64,000 nt of DNA from Haliotis asinina (Eukaryota > Mollusca > Gastropoda > Lepetellida > Haliotidae): the NCBI RefSeq assembly GCF_037392515.1, contig NC_090291.1:35053001-35117000 (forward strand), written 5' to 3'. Shown piece by piece: positions 1-10,565 of the stretch. Positions within the stretch are counted from its first letter, which is position 1. The number at the start of each line of letters is the position of its first letter. Made by a program: the position numbers and the translations under genes. The notes under the pieces are model-generated. The model was not told where the DNA came from, did not search any database, and saw only the letters and a list, made by a program, of their open reading frames with translations.

Positions 1-235
1 TAGCATGGCACGACTTTAAGAAAGTCTAGTTATAATTTGCATTGGACAGTGTTATAACAACATTATTGGGCGTATGTTATAACACTTTAAGAAAGTCTAG
101 TTATAATTTGCAATGGACAGTGTTATAACAACATTATTGGGCGTATGTTATAACACTTTAAGAAAGTCTAGTTATATTTTGCAGTGGGCAGTGTTATAAC
201 AACATATTTGGACGCATGTTATAACACTACAAACA
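1..235. repeat. 71-bp tandem repeat, about 3 copies
   Basis: The word ACTTTAAGAAAGTCTAG recurs at 13, 84 and 155, an exact 71-bp period, followed each time by GTTATAACAACAT-like sequence. Copies differ by only a few bases, so the array is fairly young. It starts at or before the window edge, so its full length is unknown. No coding content seen. Confidence 0.9.
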
Positions 236-639
236 TCTGCATGTTAATGTGCAGTAAAGTACATCTTAAATACATCAGTGAACGAATTTCTCTATTTGAT
301 GCCATAAAAGACGCGAAAGCGCAAATATCTTGTCATTTTCCTGCATGATGTGTGAGCGAGAGTGAACAGTGGCGAATCGGGGGTAAACACCTCTTTCATT
401 CTTTATCTATACTGCGCAGATGTCAGTTTACAGCAGGAGCAGAGTCAGGAGGAGAGTCTACATTATCAATGTCACTATGTGATGCATAGGGATAACAAAT
501 TGCTTGCTTTTGTATTCTATGCTATGACATCTTCTGTTTTTAATGGTGGTGAAACGAAAGCCAAACTCTTTTGTACTCTGCACTTAAATGGTAATGGATG
601 CAACATTGATCTCATCACTACATGGCTAGAAGTATAGCC

Positions 640-885
640 ATTTGTGACGCCGATGTGACGTAATATGTGACGCCGATGTGACGTAAAAACCAACTCAACT
701 CAATTCGAGTATTAGTTGGTACTGACGAACTACTACAATGCAGGGCACTACAGCTTTGTCCCCAGACCTTACTGCTTGTGGAACTCTTCTCCAAGCTGCC
801 AAGCTGCCTCTGCTGGGTTCGAACTCACGACCTTCGGGTTCTTAGCCGAACGCTCTAACCATTGAGGTATCCCGCCCTATATTGC
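640..885 (-). mobile_element. SINE with tRNA-like head, a family distinct from the others here
   Basis: Read on the minus strand from 885, the segment opens with a tRNA-like head: an A-box-like TCAATGGTTAGAGCG, an anticodon-arm-like stem, then a B box GAGTTCGAACCC. About 170 bp of non-tRNA body follows, ending in two copies of a short CATCGGCGTCAC motif. The tail differs from the two common SINE types in this window. The anticodon loop looks one base too long and the acceptor stem does not close, so this is a retroposed copy rather than a working tRNA gene. Confidence 0.65.
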
Positions 886-1109
886 ATAAAATACTGTTGA
901 ATGGTATGAAATCTGAAAGTTTGAGATGGCCCCCTCAACTAGTTGAAATAGACAACTGAAGGTTTATTTTGATTTTCTTTTAATTTTAACGTGCCTTTTA
1001 AGTGATTTATTTCTTCTTAATCGGGTCGTGAAATGTATTTGATGCAATACATAACGAAATATTTGTTACTGTTGCATTTTCCATGTTATTTCATTTTATG
1101 CAAAAACTT

Positions 1110-1394
1110 TGTACTAACCATTAATCCTACTGCAGCACGAAGTCGGCTTACTGTTTTCGCGAGGGTGATCTGACTAATTGGGCTGGATGCATACCACTGG
1201 TCTTGACGAAGTTTCGACAAAGATCTCAGGTAGAGTGCGTTTGGAGCATTAGGCGGTCTGAGGCTGTCGTACTTCCGGTAGAATGAAACAATGCTTCTGT
1301 TGACATTGCCGCAACTACAGGCCATCACAGTCTTGCAGATATCATTAAGTCCTCTTTGGTTACACGTGATGATACACTCAATATAAGGCGACAT
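1110..1394 (-). pseudogene. Fragment of a tyrosine-recombinase-like (Crypton/DUF3504) protein
   Basis: A 102-codon minus-strand open frame carries, over its last two thirds, the pattern FYRKYDSLRP, ALYLRSLSKLRQDQWY, then TLAKTVSRLRAAVGL. This resembles the middle of the DUF3504 / KIAA1958-like domain, a tyrosine recombinase relative found in Crypton DNA transposons and in domesticated vertebrate proteins. The downstream part with the catalytic His-x-x-Arg and Tyr is not in frame. A GTTAGT donor-like site follows the AVGLM segment, so an exon of a longer gene is possible. I cannot tell a relic from an exon; the family call is by remembered pattern only. Confidence 0.45.
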
Positions 1395-1984
1395 AAAAAT
1401 AATTAAATGTTTCTAGGGCACATTTTTTTCAACAGGGACGAGGACGGTATGACTTTGGTTTTTAGTTTTTTATATGAAAAAAGTGACAAGGGGGAACACA
1501 TTTTTATTTTTTTTTCTCTCCGAAAGCATGTGTTAATGAGTTTTTTAAAATGACAATCAAAAATTGTTACGCACACAGATGACAGTGACGATCCGATGCC
1601 CGAGAAACATTCCATTATTTTCATAGCCTAACAGAGATATTTGCCATGATCATTAGACCCCACTTTCAGTTGGTCCATACGTAGCATTCTGTGTTCGTTT
1701 CCAGAGCCCAAAGCCAAATTTAATCCAATAAGGTACAGCATAGTATCTAGTAAGTTTGGACTCGAGGAGCCGAGGAGACCCAAATCCCAGAACTTGTTCT
1801 CTTGCTGCTTCTTCGAGTATAGTCACATTCCCATAGTTGATAGCTCACGTATCAGACTGTCCAAAGTCGAGCTCATGATCTAAGTAACCATTTCAGCGAT
1901 AAGCCATCGGGCGCTCATGATCAAGTACAAAGACTGCTTTTATTAATTAGTCGACAGTGTTATAATAATACCTTTGGACATACT
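1395..1984. other. Non-coding stretch, nothing recognised
   Basis: AT-rich sequence with homopolymer runs of T. The only longer open frame (minus strand, 73 codons) is low in complexity and has no recognisable motif. Confidence 0.5.
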
Positions 1985-2145
1985 GTACCACGAGAAGAGT
2001 TAGGAATTGTGCCACTTTTAGCAATATTCCAGCAAAGGGACATCAGAAATTGGCTTCACATATTGTACCCATGTTGGGAATCGAACCCGGGTGTTTGGCG
2101 TGAAGAGCGGACGCTTTATCACTAGACTACCCCATTCGTCCCTAA
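1985..2145 (-). mobile_element. tRNA-derived SINE, type A
   Basis: On the minus strand it reads as a tRNA-like head (TAGTCTAGTGATAAAGCGTC), a B-box GGGTTCGATTCCCAACATGG, the body word ACAATATGTGAAGCC, and part of the common tail with TGCTGGAATATTGCTAAAAG. It is diverged but full in layout. Confidence 0.8.
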
Positions 2146-3293
2146 ATGACACCTCTAATCGCCAAGCTTCCACTCATACAGTCGATGCCTGTTGTTCGCT
2201 GATCACCCATGTACATGAATATATACATTCTCACGTTCGAGGTGTCATTACGTGGCTGAATGCGCTGCATAGATTCCGGACATTTTATCATCTTTACTCA
2301 TCAAGTACTAAGATAGCATCTAATAGAGGCCGAGTTAATATCTCGAAACTTTGTAACAGGAGATTATGGAGATAGTTTTAACAACAACCTTTTCGCGCTT
2401 CTTTAATGTGTATGTCGAACAGATCAGCGTGAAGAAGTAAAACATTAATGATGGAGTATTAAATATGTCTGTCGTTGGCGTAACTAAACGAAGATATTTC
2501 TTTAAAATGTTCACCTTGACGTGATCTATAAATATAACTTTTCTTATGTTTCTGTAACGCCGACGACTGTTTGAAGGACATGATTCCGGGTATATGACGG
2601 ACTGCGCAGTCCTGTGATCGATGTCATGAGAAACAGTCTATTTTAACGATGTCTCTGAGATAGCCAACTGAGATGTTGCTTTGGCTATATACTGATGTGT
2701 TTAATTATAAGTGTTGCATATATCGGGTACATGTATATAAAACCGACCCTCAGCCGGAGGTTTCAAATGAAATATTACCGTGCTTCAGATACTCAGTAAA
2801 TTGGAAATTGGCCAATACATCATGTTTAACTCCTGAGTCCAAACTACTCAGGTCAGTGCTTATGATATTGGTCACTGGACGTTCTTGTCCGGACACACAT
2901 ACTTACAGAAATGGAAACTATGGTAGTCTGCCAATAACCCAGTAACAAATATACCCAATACAGTTGAATATGCCCAGTATAGCATATCTAGAATATCTGG
3001 CAAGCCTGCATTACAGTTCTGACAAGTTCAAGTCAGCATGAGTACATCGTTATGATTATATTTTATGAGCATAATTTAGGAACCACACAATCTATAAAAT
3101 ATTTTCATTTCAAAAACTATATCTTTCGGCGCAGTCAGCGGAAATAAGGAAACAATACAACCCAGTCGCTGACAGCGTGATCGTACGCGTGCGTGCGTGC
3201 GTTCGTGTGGCGATAACAATATAAATTTAGATAAGCAACCTACACCTGTCATATGGGGAGACTAAGAAGCATCTGAATTCTATACCGTAACGT
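2146..3293. other. Non-coding stretch, nothing recognised
   Basis: Open frames here (for example plus 2673-2945) have no recognisable motif and lack splice or start context. One short run of alternating purine-pyrimidine, GCGTGCGTGCGTGCG, lies near 3187-3203. Confidence 0.5.
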
Positions 3294-3695
3294 AGACGAT
3301 CGTCGTAATGTGGCCTTAATGTTGCTGATTATTTACCGATCGTCGTAATGTGGCCGGAATGTCGCTGGTTATTTACCGATCGTCGTAATGTGGCCGGAAT
3401 GTTGCTGATTATTTACCAATCGTCGTGATGTGGCTGGAATGTTGCTGATTATCTACCAATCGTCGTAATGTGGCTGGAATGTTGCTGATTATTTACCAAT
3501 CGTCGTAATGTGGCTGGAATGTTGCTGGTTATTTACCAATCGTCGTAATGTGGCTGGAATGTTGCTGATTATCTACCAATCGTCGTAATGTGGCCGGAAT
3601 GTTGCTGGTTATTTACCGATCGTCGTAATGTGGATGGAATGTTACTGACTATTTACCGATCGTCGTGATGTGGCTGGAATGTTGCTGGTTATTAT
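3294..3695. repeat. 40-bp minisatellite, about 10 copies
   Basis: The unit runs CGTCGTAATGTGGCTGGAAT then GTTGCTGATTATTTACCAAT. The word CGTCGTAATG begins at 3301, 3341, 3381 and so on, a strict 40-bp period. Units differ at a few shared positions (CCGAT/CCAAT, GGCC/GGCT), as expected of local unit exchange. A 40-bp unit is not a multiple of three, so it cannot encode a simple peptide repeat. Confidence 0.92.
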
Positions 3696-5036
3696 TTGGA
3701 TTATTGCTAAATGTTCATACTCCACCGTCAGAAGCAGAATTCTAGCTGAGCCCTAGCCTCTGCAACATATGTGAAAGATGCACATGGTCTTCAAAAACCT
3801 ATCCTGACTTTGTTGCGAGGTACTTTTTGTGGTCTTTTATGAATCAGATTAAATGCCATGATTTAACCTGTTAGTTGAGACTCGCCATGTGGCATGGAGA
3901 CTCATTGTCACTTTTACAGGATGTGTTTTTACAAAAGGTCTCAGTTCCTCACTTCTTTCTCTCTAAATCATCTGGGATTGCCTAGCAAAGCGCATACGAA
4001 ATAATCCTTTTCAAAAGTCACTTGAAAGTATAAGTTATACTTTGAAGTGCTGTACTAGCAATTCACTTCTGGGAAGACCTAGGACCGAGATTCGCGGGGT
4101 GAGCTTGGTAACCAATAGCGACCTGTGATGGATGGGGAAAACGTCCATTTATCATCCACGGGATTCAAACATTGTTGAAGGAACATTCAGAGCTCATTCA
4201 GACGGATTCCTGTCGGGCTCACTCATTGAAATGCTACGGTAGAAAGGTGAGGTTCAACATATAGCAGAGTGTAAGGATCGGCCGCATGAATATCGTAGTA
4301 TGTAGTCTAGCACGTCCAAATTCACCGCCGCCTTTTCAATATCCGGGTCAGCAGACGACACTCGGAGCAGCAACAGTAGGCACGCGGTCATTTGTCTCCG
4401 TCAAGATGGCAGCCGAAGTTGGCCACGTTCCTGCTCCATTGGTAAAAACAGCCATTAATCATGCGCAATTTCTCTCGCAATGACAATCGGTGAATCTAGC
4501 CCTTTATGCCCGACTCGGCGGCACCGAGGAGGTCGAATGGGCAGCGTTGACCTGGGGTCGGCCACGCGAGCTGAGTGCGTTCGACCGTGCTGCACAGGAT
4601 GCAGGGGTCAAATGAAAGCATTGTCAATTGTGGAAACGGACTGCTATTGAGATACTATAGGTGCCTCTCGTTGTCTGTCATATCCCCACGGAGATGCGTC
4701 TCCGCGTAACCGGTCGTGTCTCAAGCACAATTAGATTGTGTTGAGTGGTGACACGTGTCTTTAATATTTGAGAAAGTGTTTAACTGATTGAAATACGACT
4801 GCTAGCATTAAGATCATTCTGTCCTGACAAAATAGGGTGTATTTTATTTTTTAAATTGATAAAAATGACATTTGATCCATAAATTATTAAACCTGCTTCA
4901 AGTGTGCTTACAGACACATGAGGCTGTTGCCCGTTTCAAAGGAAGTCCAGTTTTCCATACGAGTTCTGCTGGGTAAAAAAAAGCTAATAGCAGAAACTAC
5001 TTGACCCTTGATGACCTTACCTGTGTTGATGGATTT
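3696..5036. other. Non-coding stretch; GC-richer island near 4240-4640
   Basis: No gene recognised. The part around 4240-4640 is richer in G+C and CpG than its surroundings and holds AAGATGGCAGCC, which resembles the YY1-type start-region motif of some animal promoters. The frame opening at that ATG closes after 26 codons. It could be an unannotated first exon or promoter, but nothing downstream supports this. Confidence 0.35.
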
Positions 5037-5185
5037 TAGTGAGTGAGTTTAGTTTTACTCCAGCAAATATCAGGGTGTGGGACACCGGAAATGGGCTACG
5101 CATGTTGGGAAGCGAACCCAGGACTTTGACGTGACGAGCGATTGCTTTAAGCGCTAGCTAGGTTTACCAACCACCCATTTGGTGG
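5037..5185 (-). mobile_element. tRNA-derived SINE, type A, diverged
   Basis: Plus-strand GTGAGTGAGTTTAGTTTTAC (the reversed tail) is followed by the body, the reversed B box (GCGAACCCAGGAC) and a reversed head with TGACGAGCG. The layout matches the type A copies, with many substitutions. Confidence 0.75.
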
Positions 5186-5334
5186 AATTAAGTTTGCAGT
5201 GTTGCGGCGATATTTTTTAGCCCAGTACTGTTTGGGTTCCGTTTATAAATTTTTTGTCAAATTTAATGTCCAAGGGGGTTTAATGTTCGGGGGTTGCTTT
5301 TCTCGTTAGAATTGCAGTGGAGGTTTTCGACCCG

Positions 5335-5560
5335 TGAAAATACGGGTTTTAACTGGTCTTCAACAACTTATGCTTGTCGTTAGGGATGACTAAAGGGAAA
5401 AGGTGGTCAGGCTCGCTGACTTGACACATGTCCTCGTATCCCAGTTACGGAGATCGATGTTCGTGCTATTTGATCACTGGATTGTCTGGTCAAGACACGA
5501 TGATTTGCAGACCGCCACCATATACCTTGGGTACTGCTGAGTGCGGGGTTAAGCAACAGC
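5335..5560 (+). mobile_element. SINE type B (long body, shared tail)
   Basis: Recognised by the words GGTCAGGCTCGCTGACTTG, GATCACTGGATTGTCTGGTC and CAGACCGCCACCATATA, leading into a tail with TACTGCTGAGTGCGGGGTTAA. These words recur in order in at least a dozen other places in this window. Confidence 0.8.
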
Positions 5561-6014
5561 CAAACCTGTGAAGGGATTTGTATGGTCGAGGAAAACAATA
5601 CAAAAATAGCACTGTCCAAAATCCAAAAAAGATATTATTAATTCCAGATTATTCCGAACACATATAAATATGGTGGGTGTTGGGAGTAAACATGAACTTA
5701 TGCCTTGAAGCTGTGACTTCAGAAGTATCCTATATCAAAGCTACTCAGTATCTGACGGTATTGTACATTGTAATATAGCACAACGTCATATCATATCCTT
5801 GAACCATCTGTCTTCGGGGCAGGTAGAAAGCCGGGCATGAAGAAAGAATGCGCCCATGTGTTAGGGTGGTTAACATGAACCAAAACAAGATGTGTTTGTA
5901 TCCATGATGATTCGTTTGATATGGGTATCATAGTTGATGGCAGTGTTCAGTCCAGTTACTGTTTAGTGCTGTTTGTAACCTCTTGTCAAATAGTTATCAA
6001 GCGTATAGTCTACT

Positions 6015-6240
6015 TTGTTTGGTAGCCCAGTGGTTAAGGCGTTCGCTCGTCACGCCTAAGACCCTGGTTTGATTACCCAAATGGTAGCGTAGAGGTTAAG
6101 GCGTTCGCTCGTCACGCCTAAGACCCTTGTTTGATTTCTAATATGGGGACAATGTGTGACGCCAATTTGCGTAGTCCCCCGCCTCGATATTGCTGGAATA
6201 GTACTGTAAGATGCGTCAAACCGTACTCACTCACTCTCTC
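6015..6240 (+). mobile_element. tRNA-derived SINE, type A, with duplicated head
   Basis: A head (GGTAGCCCAGTGGTTAAGGC, then CGTTCGCTCGTCACGCCTAA) at about 6020 is repeated about 60 bp downstream at about 6080 with only a few differences, including the shared TCACGCCTAAGACCC. The second head leads into the normal body (ACAATGTGTGACGCC) and tail ending in ACTCACTC. It is a tandem head duplication or a SINE inserted into the head of another. Confidence 0.8.
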
Positions 6241-6489
6241 TCTTTTTTGCCAGTAGTTTATAGACCTCGTGTATGCAAATAAAGGGTGTCCGTCATTTAG
6301 TGTAAATAAATGCTATTGGCATTGCCAGTCCACACCATGTGTAACAAGGTATATAATTAACATCCCCAACCACCCATCATACACTGGTGCTGTTTTTGTG
6401 ACGTCACAATGTTTTTATTCAACTTCTCAAAACCATCCACAATAACTGCGGTTATAACAAAGTCAATGGGACCACTAATGTTAAACCCC
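6241..6489. other. Non-coding spacer
   Basis: Nothing recognised between the two SINE copies. Confidence 0.5.
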
Positions 6490-6728
6490 GCGATATTTCA
6501 GATTCGAATTAATCTTCAGTAACCCATGCTTATGGTAGGAGGCGACTAGAACGCGATCAGGTAATCAGACTCGCTGACTTTGTTGACACGCCATCGGTTA
6601 CTAGCTGCGTAGATCGATGCTCATGCTGTTGATCACTGGATTGTCTGGTCTAGACTCAATTATCTACAGATCGCCGCTATAAAGATGTAATATTGCAGAG
6701 TGCGGCATAAAACTAAACTCACTCACTG
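6490..6728 (+). mobile_element. SINE type B, near full length
   Basis: It begins near the word CTTCAGTAACCCATGCTTAT, runs through GACTCGCTGACTTTGTTGAC and TTGATCACTGGATTGTCTGG, and ends in the shared tail AAACTAAACTCACTCACTGA. One of the better plus-orientation examples. Confidence 0.88.
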
Positions 6729-7736
6729 ACATGGCGTGTGCTGGCGTTGAATTCACTGCTAATGTGTTCTCAGGTTCCGGAATATCTGACGGTTATGCTT
6801 ATGCTAGAATGTCCTGTGCCCTATCGACTCCACAGAAGAGAGGAATGATTCAGCTATTAACGACGTTCACTTTGCGAGAATAATTACAACCACCTAGTGA
6901 AACAGGAAAGCATGTTTAAAATATCAAAGCGCAGTTTATATTGTAATGTAAGTAACTGGCAGTCACGCTGGGCAAGAAGACACAAGTGTTGGAAGACGTG
7001 AAGTGATGACTTTAAAACGTAATGTGGTGAGAAGTTCAGAGAATTTTGTTTCACTTGTCTAGCCAAAGACGCGGGTTCTTTAATGGATGTTTTGAATGAC
7101 ACCCATTTATTTGGACACACACGCACACACGCACACACGCACACACGCACACACACACACGCACGCACGCGTGCGCACACAAGCACCTATTTGAATATGT
7201 GATCGTTAAACAACCTTTATCCTAAGTTGAATAAAATTCTGAGATTTAGATGTTCATTTGGGAAGGTTAAATATACGGATTCGTAATCTTAATTTCACTG
7301 TGTTTGATTATTTATTTATTTTTAAGTGAAATCCACCAAAACGTTTTCACTGCACTGTGACTATAATATACTTGAACCCGATTCTCCAGTCTGGGAAAAA
7401 CCTCATTATCTTTAAATTCAATAACATGTCTTTTGTCTCCAAAATTAGTGTCATGCATGAAGAATATTGGCCAAGCAGTGGTAAACTAATTTCACCCACT
7501 CTGTCCTTAGTTACGTTATTTTTCCGCCCTCCATTAATAAACGTTCAGCATGAATTCCTTCTGGTGGTTCCATAATTAAGATATCAAGCCTACTACAGAA
7601 GCTGTCTTCCAGCAATACCAGAAGTATATGCCATTTTTGAACATTTCTCATTTTATCACCTTTGAGGGGCCAGTCAAAATCTCTGGACTGCCCTGGATGA
7701 CCCGTGGCCCTGGCATATCATTAAATGTAACGTAAC

Positions 7737-7782
<46 letters not shown>

Positions 7783-7786
7783 AAAA
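6729..7786. other. Non-coding stretch with two simple repeats
   Basis: About 7112-7180 is a CA-rich run with CG interruptions (CACACACGCACACACG), which gives a spurious open frame on the minus strand. 7737-7783 is an uninterrupted (TTG)n run of about 15 units. No gene recognised. Confidence 0.85.
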
Positions 7787-7895
7787 GCTCCAATCCATTT
7801 TCGTGACGGCGGTCTGTAAATATTCAAGATAATCCAGTGATGGATACAAGCATCAACCTGCGCGAATGAGATACGATGACATGCATCGGCGTTTC
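7787..7895 (-). mobile_element. SINE type B, partial
   Basis: The plus strand reads GACGGCGGTCTGTAAATATT, then GATAATCCAGTGATGGATAC and GAGATACGATGACATGCATC, which is the reversed type B body. The tail is missing and the (TTG)n run abuts this end. Confidence 0.7.
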
Positions 7896-7964
7896 AGATT
7901 TTTAGCAGATGCTAACGTAGAAGCAACTACAACAGTCAACACCCGAATGGTCCTGCCACGGTGC

Positions 7965-8050
7965 ATGTTGTTAAAAAGACCTAAGACCGGGGTTCGATTC
8001 CCACATGGGAACAATGTGTGAAGGTGTCCAAACACACACTCAGTCAATCC
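7965..8050 (+). mobile_element. SINE type A, fragment
   Basis: A B-box-bearing fragment, GGGGTTCGATTCCCACATGG, followed by GAACAATGTGTGAAGG. The head is truncated and there is no tail. Confidence 0.7.
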
Positions 8051-8436
8051 ATGGAGATGAAAGAAGAGAGAACTGTTTTAACCGATAACAACTGGCGCAT
8101 AAACGGGAACAAGGCCATTTGGATTCAAGTGAGATAAGAAAATGCTCGAAAACGCCCATAATGTTCTATTTCCATCAGTACGTGACGAAAAGCCTTTCCA
8201 TCGCTTGGACGACACGTGTCATGTTTCGAAAAGATAGCACCAACGGTGTTTATCAGGCCCCGGAAACAACCGAGTTGCGTGCGTGTGCGCATGCGTGCGT
8301 GCATGCGTGCATACATGGGTGACTGCAAGCGATATGGTCTTTGACGGCTACAAGTATGATTCCACGATGTGCAGTGTCTCTTTTAAGTATTGTTTGGACG
8401 TGGTTTACAGAAGTGACATAAGTTTCTCATAATTCG

Positions 8437-8595
8437 ACAGGGGCGCTGGGCTAGTCTGATGGTTAAAGCGTCCGCTCGTCACGTCGAAGATCGGGGTTCG
8501 ATTCCCCACATGGCCACAATGCGTGAAGCCCATTTCTGGTGAAATATTGCTGGGATATTGCTAAAGGTGGCGTAAAATCATACTCACTAACACAG
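8437..8595 (+). mobile_element. tRNA-derived SINE, type A, full layout
   Basis: Head with CTGATGGTTAAAGCGTCCGC and TCGTCACG, B box GGGGTTCGATTCCCCACATG, body ACAATGCGTGAAGCCCATTT, then a tail with GCTGGGATATTGCTAAA and GGCGTAAAATCATACTCACT. Confidence 0.88.
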
Positions 8596-9544
8596 CAGTC
8601 TATATCTCCGATCTACGCTAGCGAGTTCCTTCTAAAAACGTGGTTACATAATTGACACATATACCACCGCAAACGTTGAAGCTGGGGTGCTGGGTTAGCG
8701 CTTATGTAACAGCGCATAATGATCAGCGTCAGGCCTACCAAAGAAAGCTTTCCCACTGTGCAGAAAAACCCAGAAAAGTCCACATTAATCACGGAAATAG
8801 CAACATAAACATATTACCTAGCTACAGAAACGGTGAAAAGGGCAACTAAAGACCATGAAACTTTGACCCGAACTTTGACCCCTATTGCGTATGCGCATGC
8901 GCATGCGCATTGCGATCCGAGGTTCCGTCTGTCGGCGGAAGTGATGATCTGTTTCAAAAGTCCAGCACTTGTTGTTGCCAAATACGACAATCCTAAACAG
9001 GACAAATCTTGATTTCGAACCCTCGCCTTCTGTCAGACCACACTGCCGCAGATGATGATTTATAAAAGTCTGCTTTGGGGCTGGGACGATTCCACATGTG
9101 CCTGACCCCTTGCTTCCCTTCCTGACATCAAATTTGTAAGAAATGGCAAACTATTCTTCATCTTGGAGCCTCAAATCTCGAGTATTTCCATATCTTAACC
9201 ATGTATATATTATATTCAAAAGAGGTGACTATAAATTTGTCTAATACAATGCAACTTTTTAATCATGAAAGAATCACATATTACATTGTTTGATCAGTGA
9301 GTCTATTGATCATAAGGGGTCGGGGTATTGATTCGGCTACCCGGGTTCAACTCATTACCTACCCTTCCCGGGTATCCGGGTTACCCGTCCCAGCCCTAGT
9401 CTGTCTCACAGCCCCTGAAACGCTCTATACTCACTTCCGCCCAGCCCATTCTGTAATTAAGTGAAGCAGGTCTAGATTCCTCAGGCTGAATCTCCCGTCT
9501 CACTGAGGCTCATTTTCAGTTTAAAGACTGCATGTATTCAGAGC
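8596..9544. other. Non-coding stretch
   Basis: No gene recognised. Alternating purine-pyrimidine runs occur at 8276-8315 and 8885-8914 (TGCGCATGCGCATGCGCAT). Near 9335-9395 there are repeated ACCCGGG-type words (CTACCCGGGTTC, TTCCCGGGTATCCGGGTTAC), a short GC palindrome cluster of unknown origin. Confidence 0.5.
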
Positions 9545-9745
9545 TTTGGTTTGTTGTGTAACGCCGCACTCAGCAACATCCCAGCCATAAGGTGGTGATC
9601 CGTAAATAATCTAATCTGGACCAGACAATCCAGTGGTCAAATCCCGATCCCGTTAGTCGCCTCGTACGACAAGCATAGTCGCCTTTTATGGCAAGCATGG
9701 GTTGCTGAAGGCCCATTTTACCCCGCATCTCCAGGGATATATATT
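9545..9745 (-). mobile_element. SINE type B
   Basis: The plus strand starts with the reversed tail (GTAACGCCGCACTCAGCAAC), then ATAAGGTGGTGATCCGTAAA, GACCAGACAATCCAGTGGTC, CGTTAGTCGCCTCGTACGAC and CATGGGTTGCTGAAGGCCCA. Confidence 0.85.
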
Positions 9746-10044
9746 CGGTGACTAAAAATTAGTCTGAGTACATTTTGATGACAGACTCACCCATACCTGC
9801 CAAACACCACACAAAAGTACTTTGTGTTCAGTGCCAAAAAGCAAATGTAATGCCACTACTTGGTTGAATGCATGTGTTCATGCCCTCGGAACGGAACCAG
9901 TGCGTGAAGATAATCTAAGCAGTTCTCCCACCCTTCTTGCCTTGACGAATTTCGTAAGTTATATTTAATAAACGTCTGTGTGTCTGTGGTAGTATTCGAA
10001 CCCTATAGTGTAAGGAGTTTACCCCTGACCCACATGGCCATCAA
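9746..10044. other. Non-coding spacer
   Basis: Nothing recognised. Confidence 0.5.
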
Positions 10045-10215
10045 TTACTGGGTGAGTGAGGTGTTTGGGTTTTACACCGCTTCTAGCAATATTCCAGAAT
10101 ATCACGTCGGGTAACACCAGAAATGGGCTTCACACATTGTACCCATGTGGGGAATCGAATCCGGATCTTCGGTGTGACAAGTGAACGCTTTAACCACTAG
10201 GCTACCCCACCCCGA
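10045..10215 (-). mobile_element. tRNA-derived SINE, type A, full layout
   Basis: Reversed tail (GAGTGAGGTGTTTGGGTTTT), reversed body (GAAATGGGCTTCACACATTG), reversed B box and head ending ACCACTAGGCTACCCCACC. A clear full-layout copy. Confidence 0.88.
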
Positions 10216-10254
10216 CTACTGAGGGATTCATGGACTCAACAATAAGAACTGTTT

Positions 10255-10425
10255 GTTTCAGTTGTGCAGTCTCACTATCAGCAATATTCTGGTGGCATAA
10301 ATATCCACGTCCTGACCAGACAAACCAATAACTAATATTATGAGGCTTTGCGAGTCGGAGTAGGATGAAACCCAACCAACCAGTGACAAACTAAATTCTT
10401 TCCGTAAGTCACCTCTTACGACAAG
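10255..10425 (-). mobile_element. SINE type B, degraded
   Basis: ATCAGCAATATTCTGGTGGC, then CTGACCAGACAAACCAATAA and a CACCTCTTACGACAAGAG end correspond in order to the type B body, but with several internal changes and losses. Confidence 0.55.
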
Positions 10426-10427
10426 AG

Positions 10428-10565
10428 GGGGCGGTGGGGTAGCCTAGTGGTTAAAGCGTCCGCTCCTCATGCCGAAGACCCGGGTTCGATTCCACAAATG
10501 GATCCAATGTGTGATTTTGCTGGAATGTTGCTAAATGCGGCGTAAAATCACACTGACTCACTCTT
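10428..10565 (+). mobile_element. tRNA-derived SINE, type A
   Basis: Head GTGGGGTAGCCTAGTGGTTA then AAGCGTCCGC, B box CGGGTTCGATTCC, body CCAATGTGTGA, tail TTTGCTGGAATGTTGCTAAA and GCGGCGTAAAATCACACTGA. The body is about 30 bp shorter than in other copies. Confidence 0.88.
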
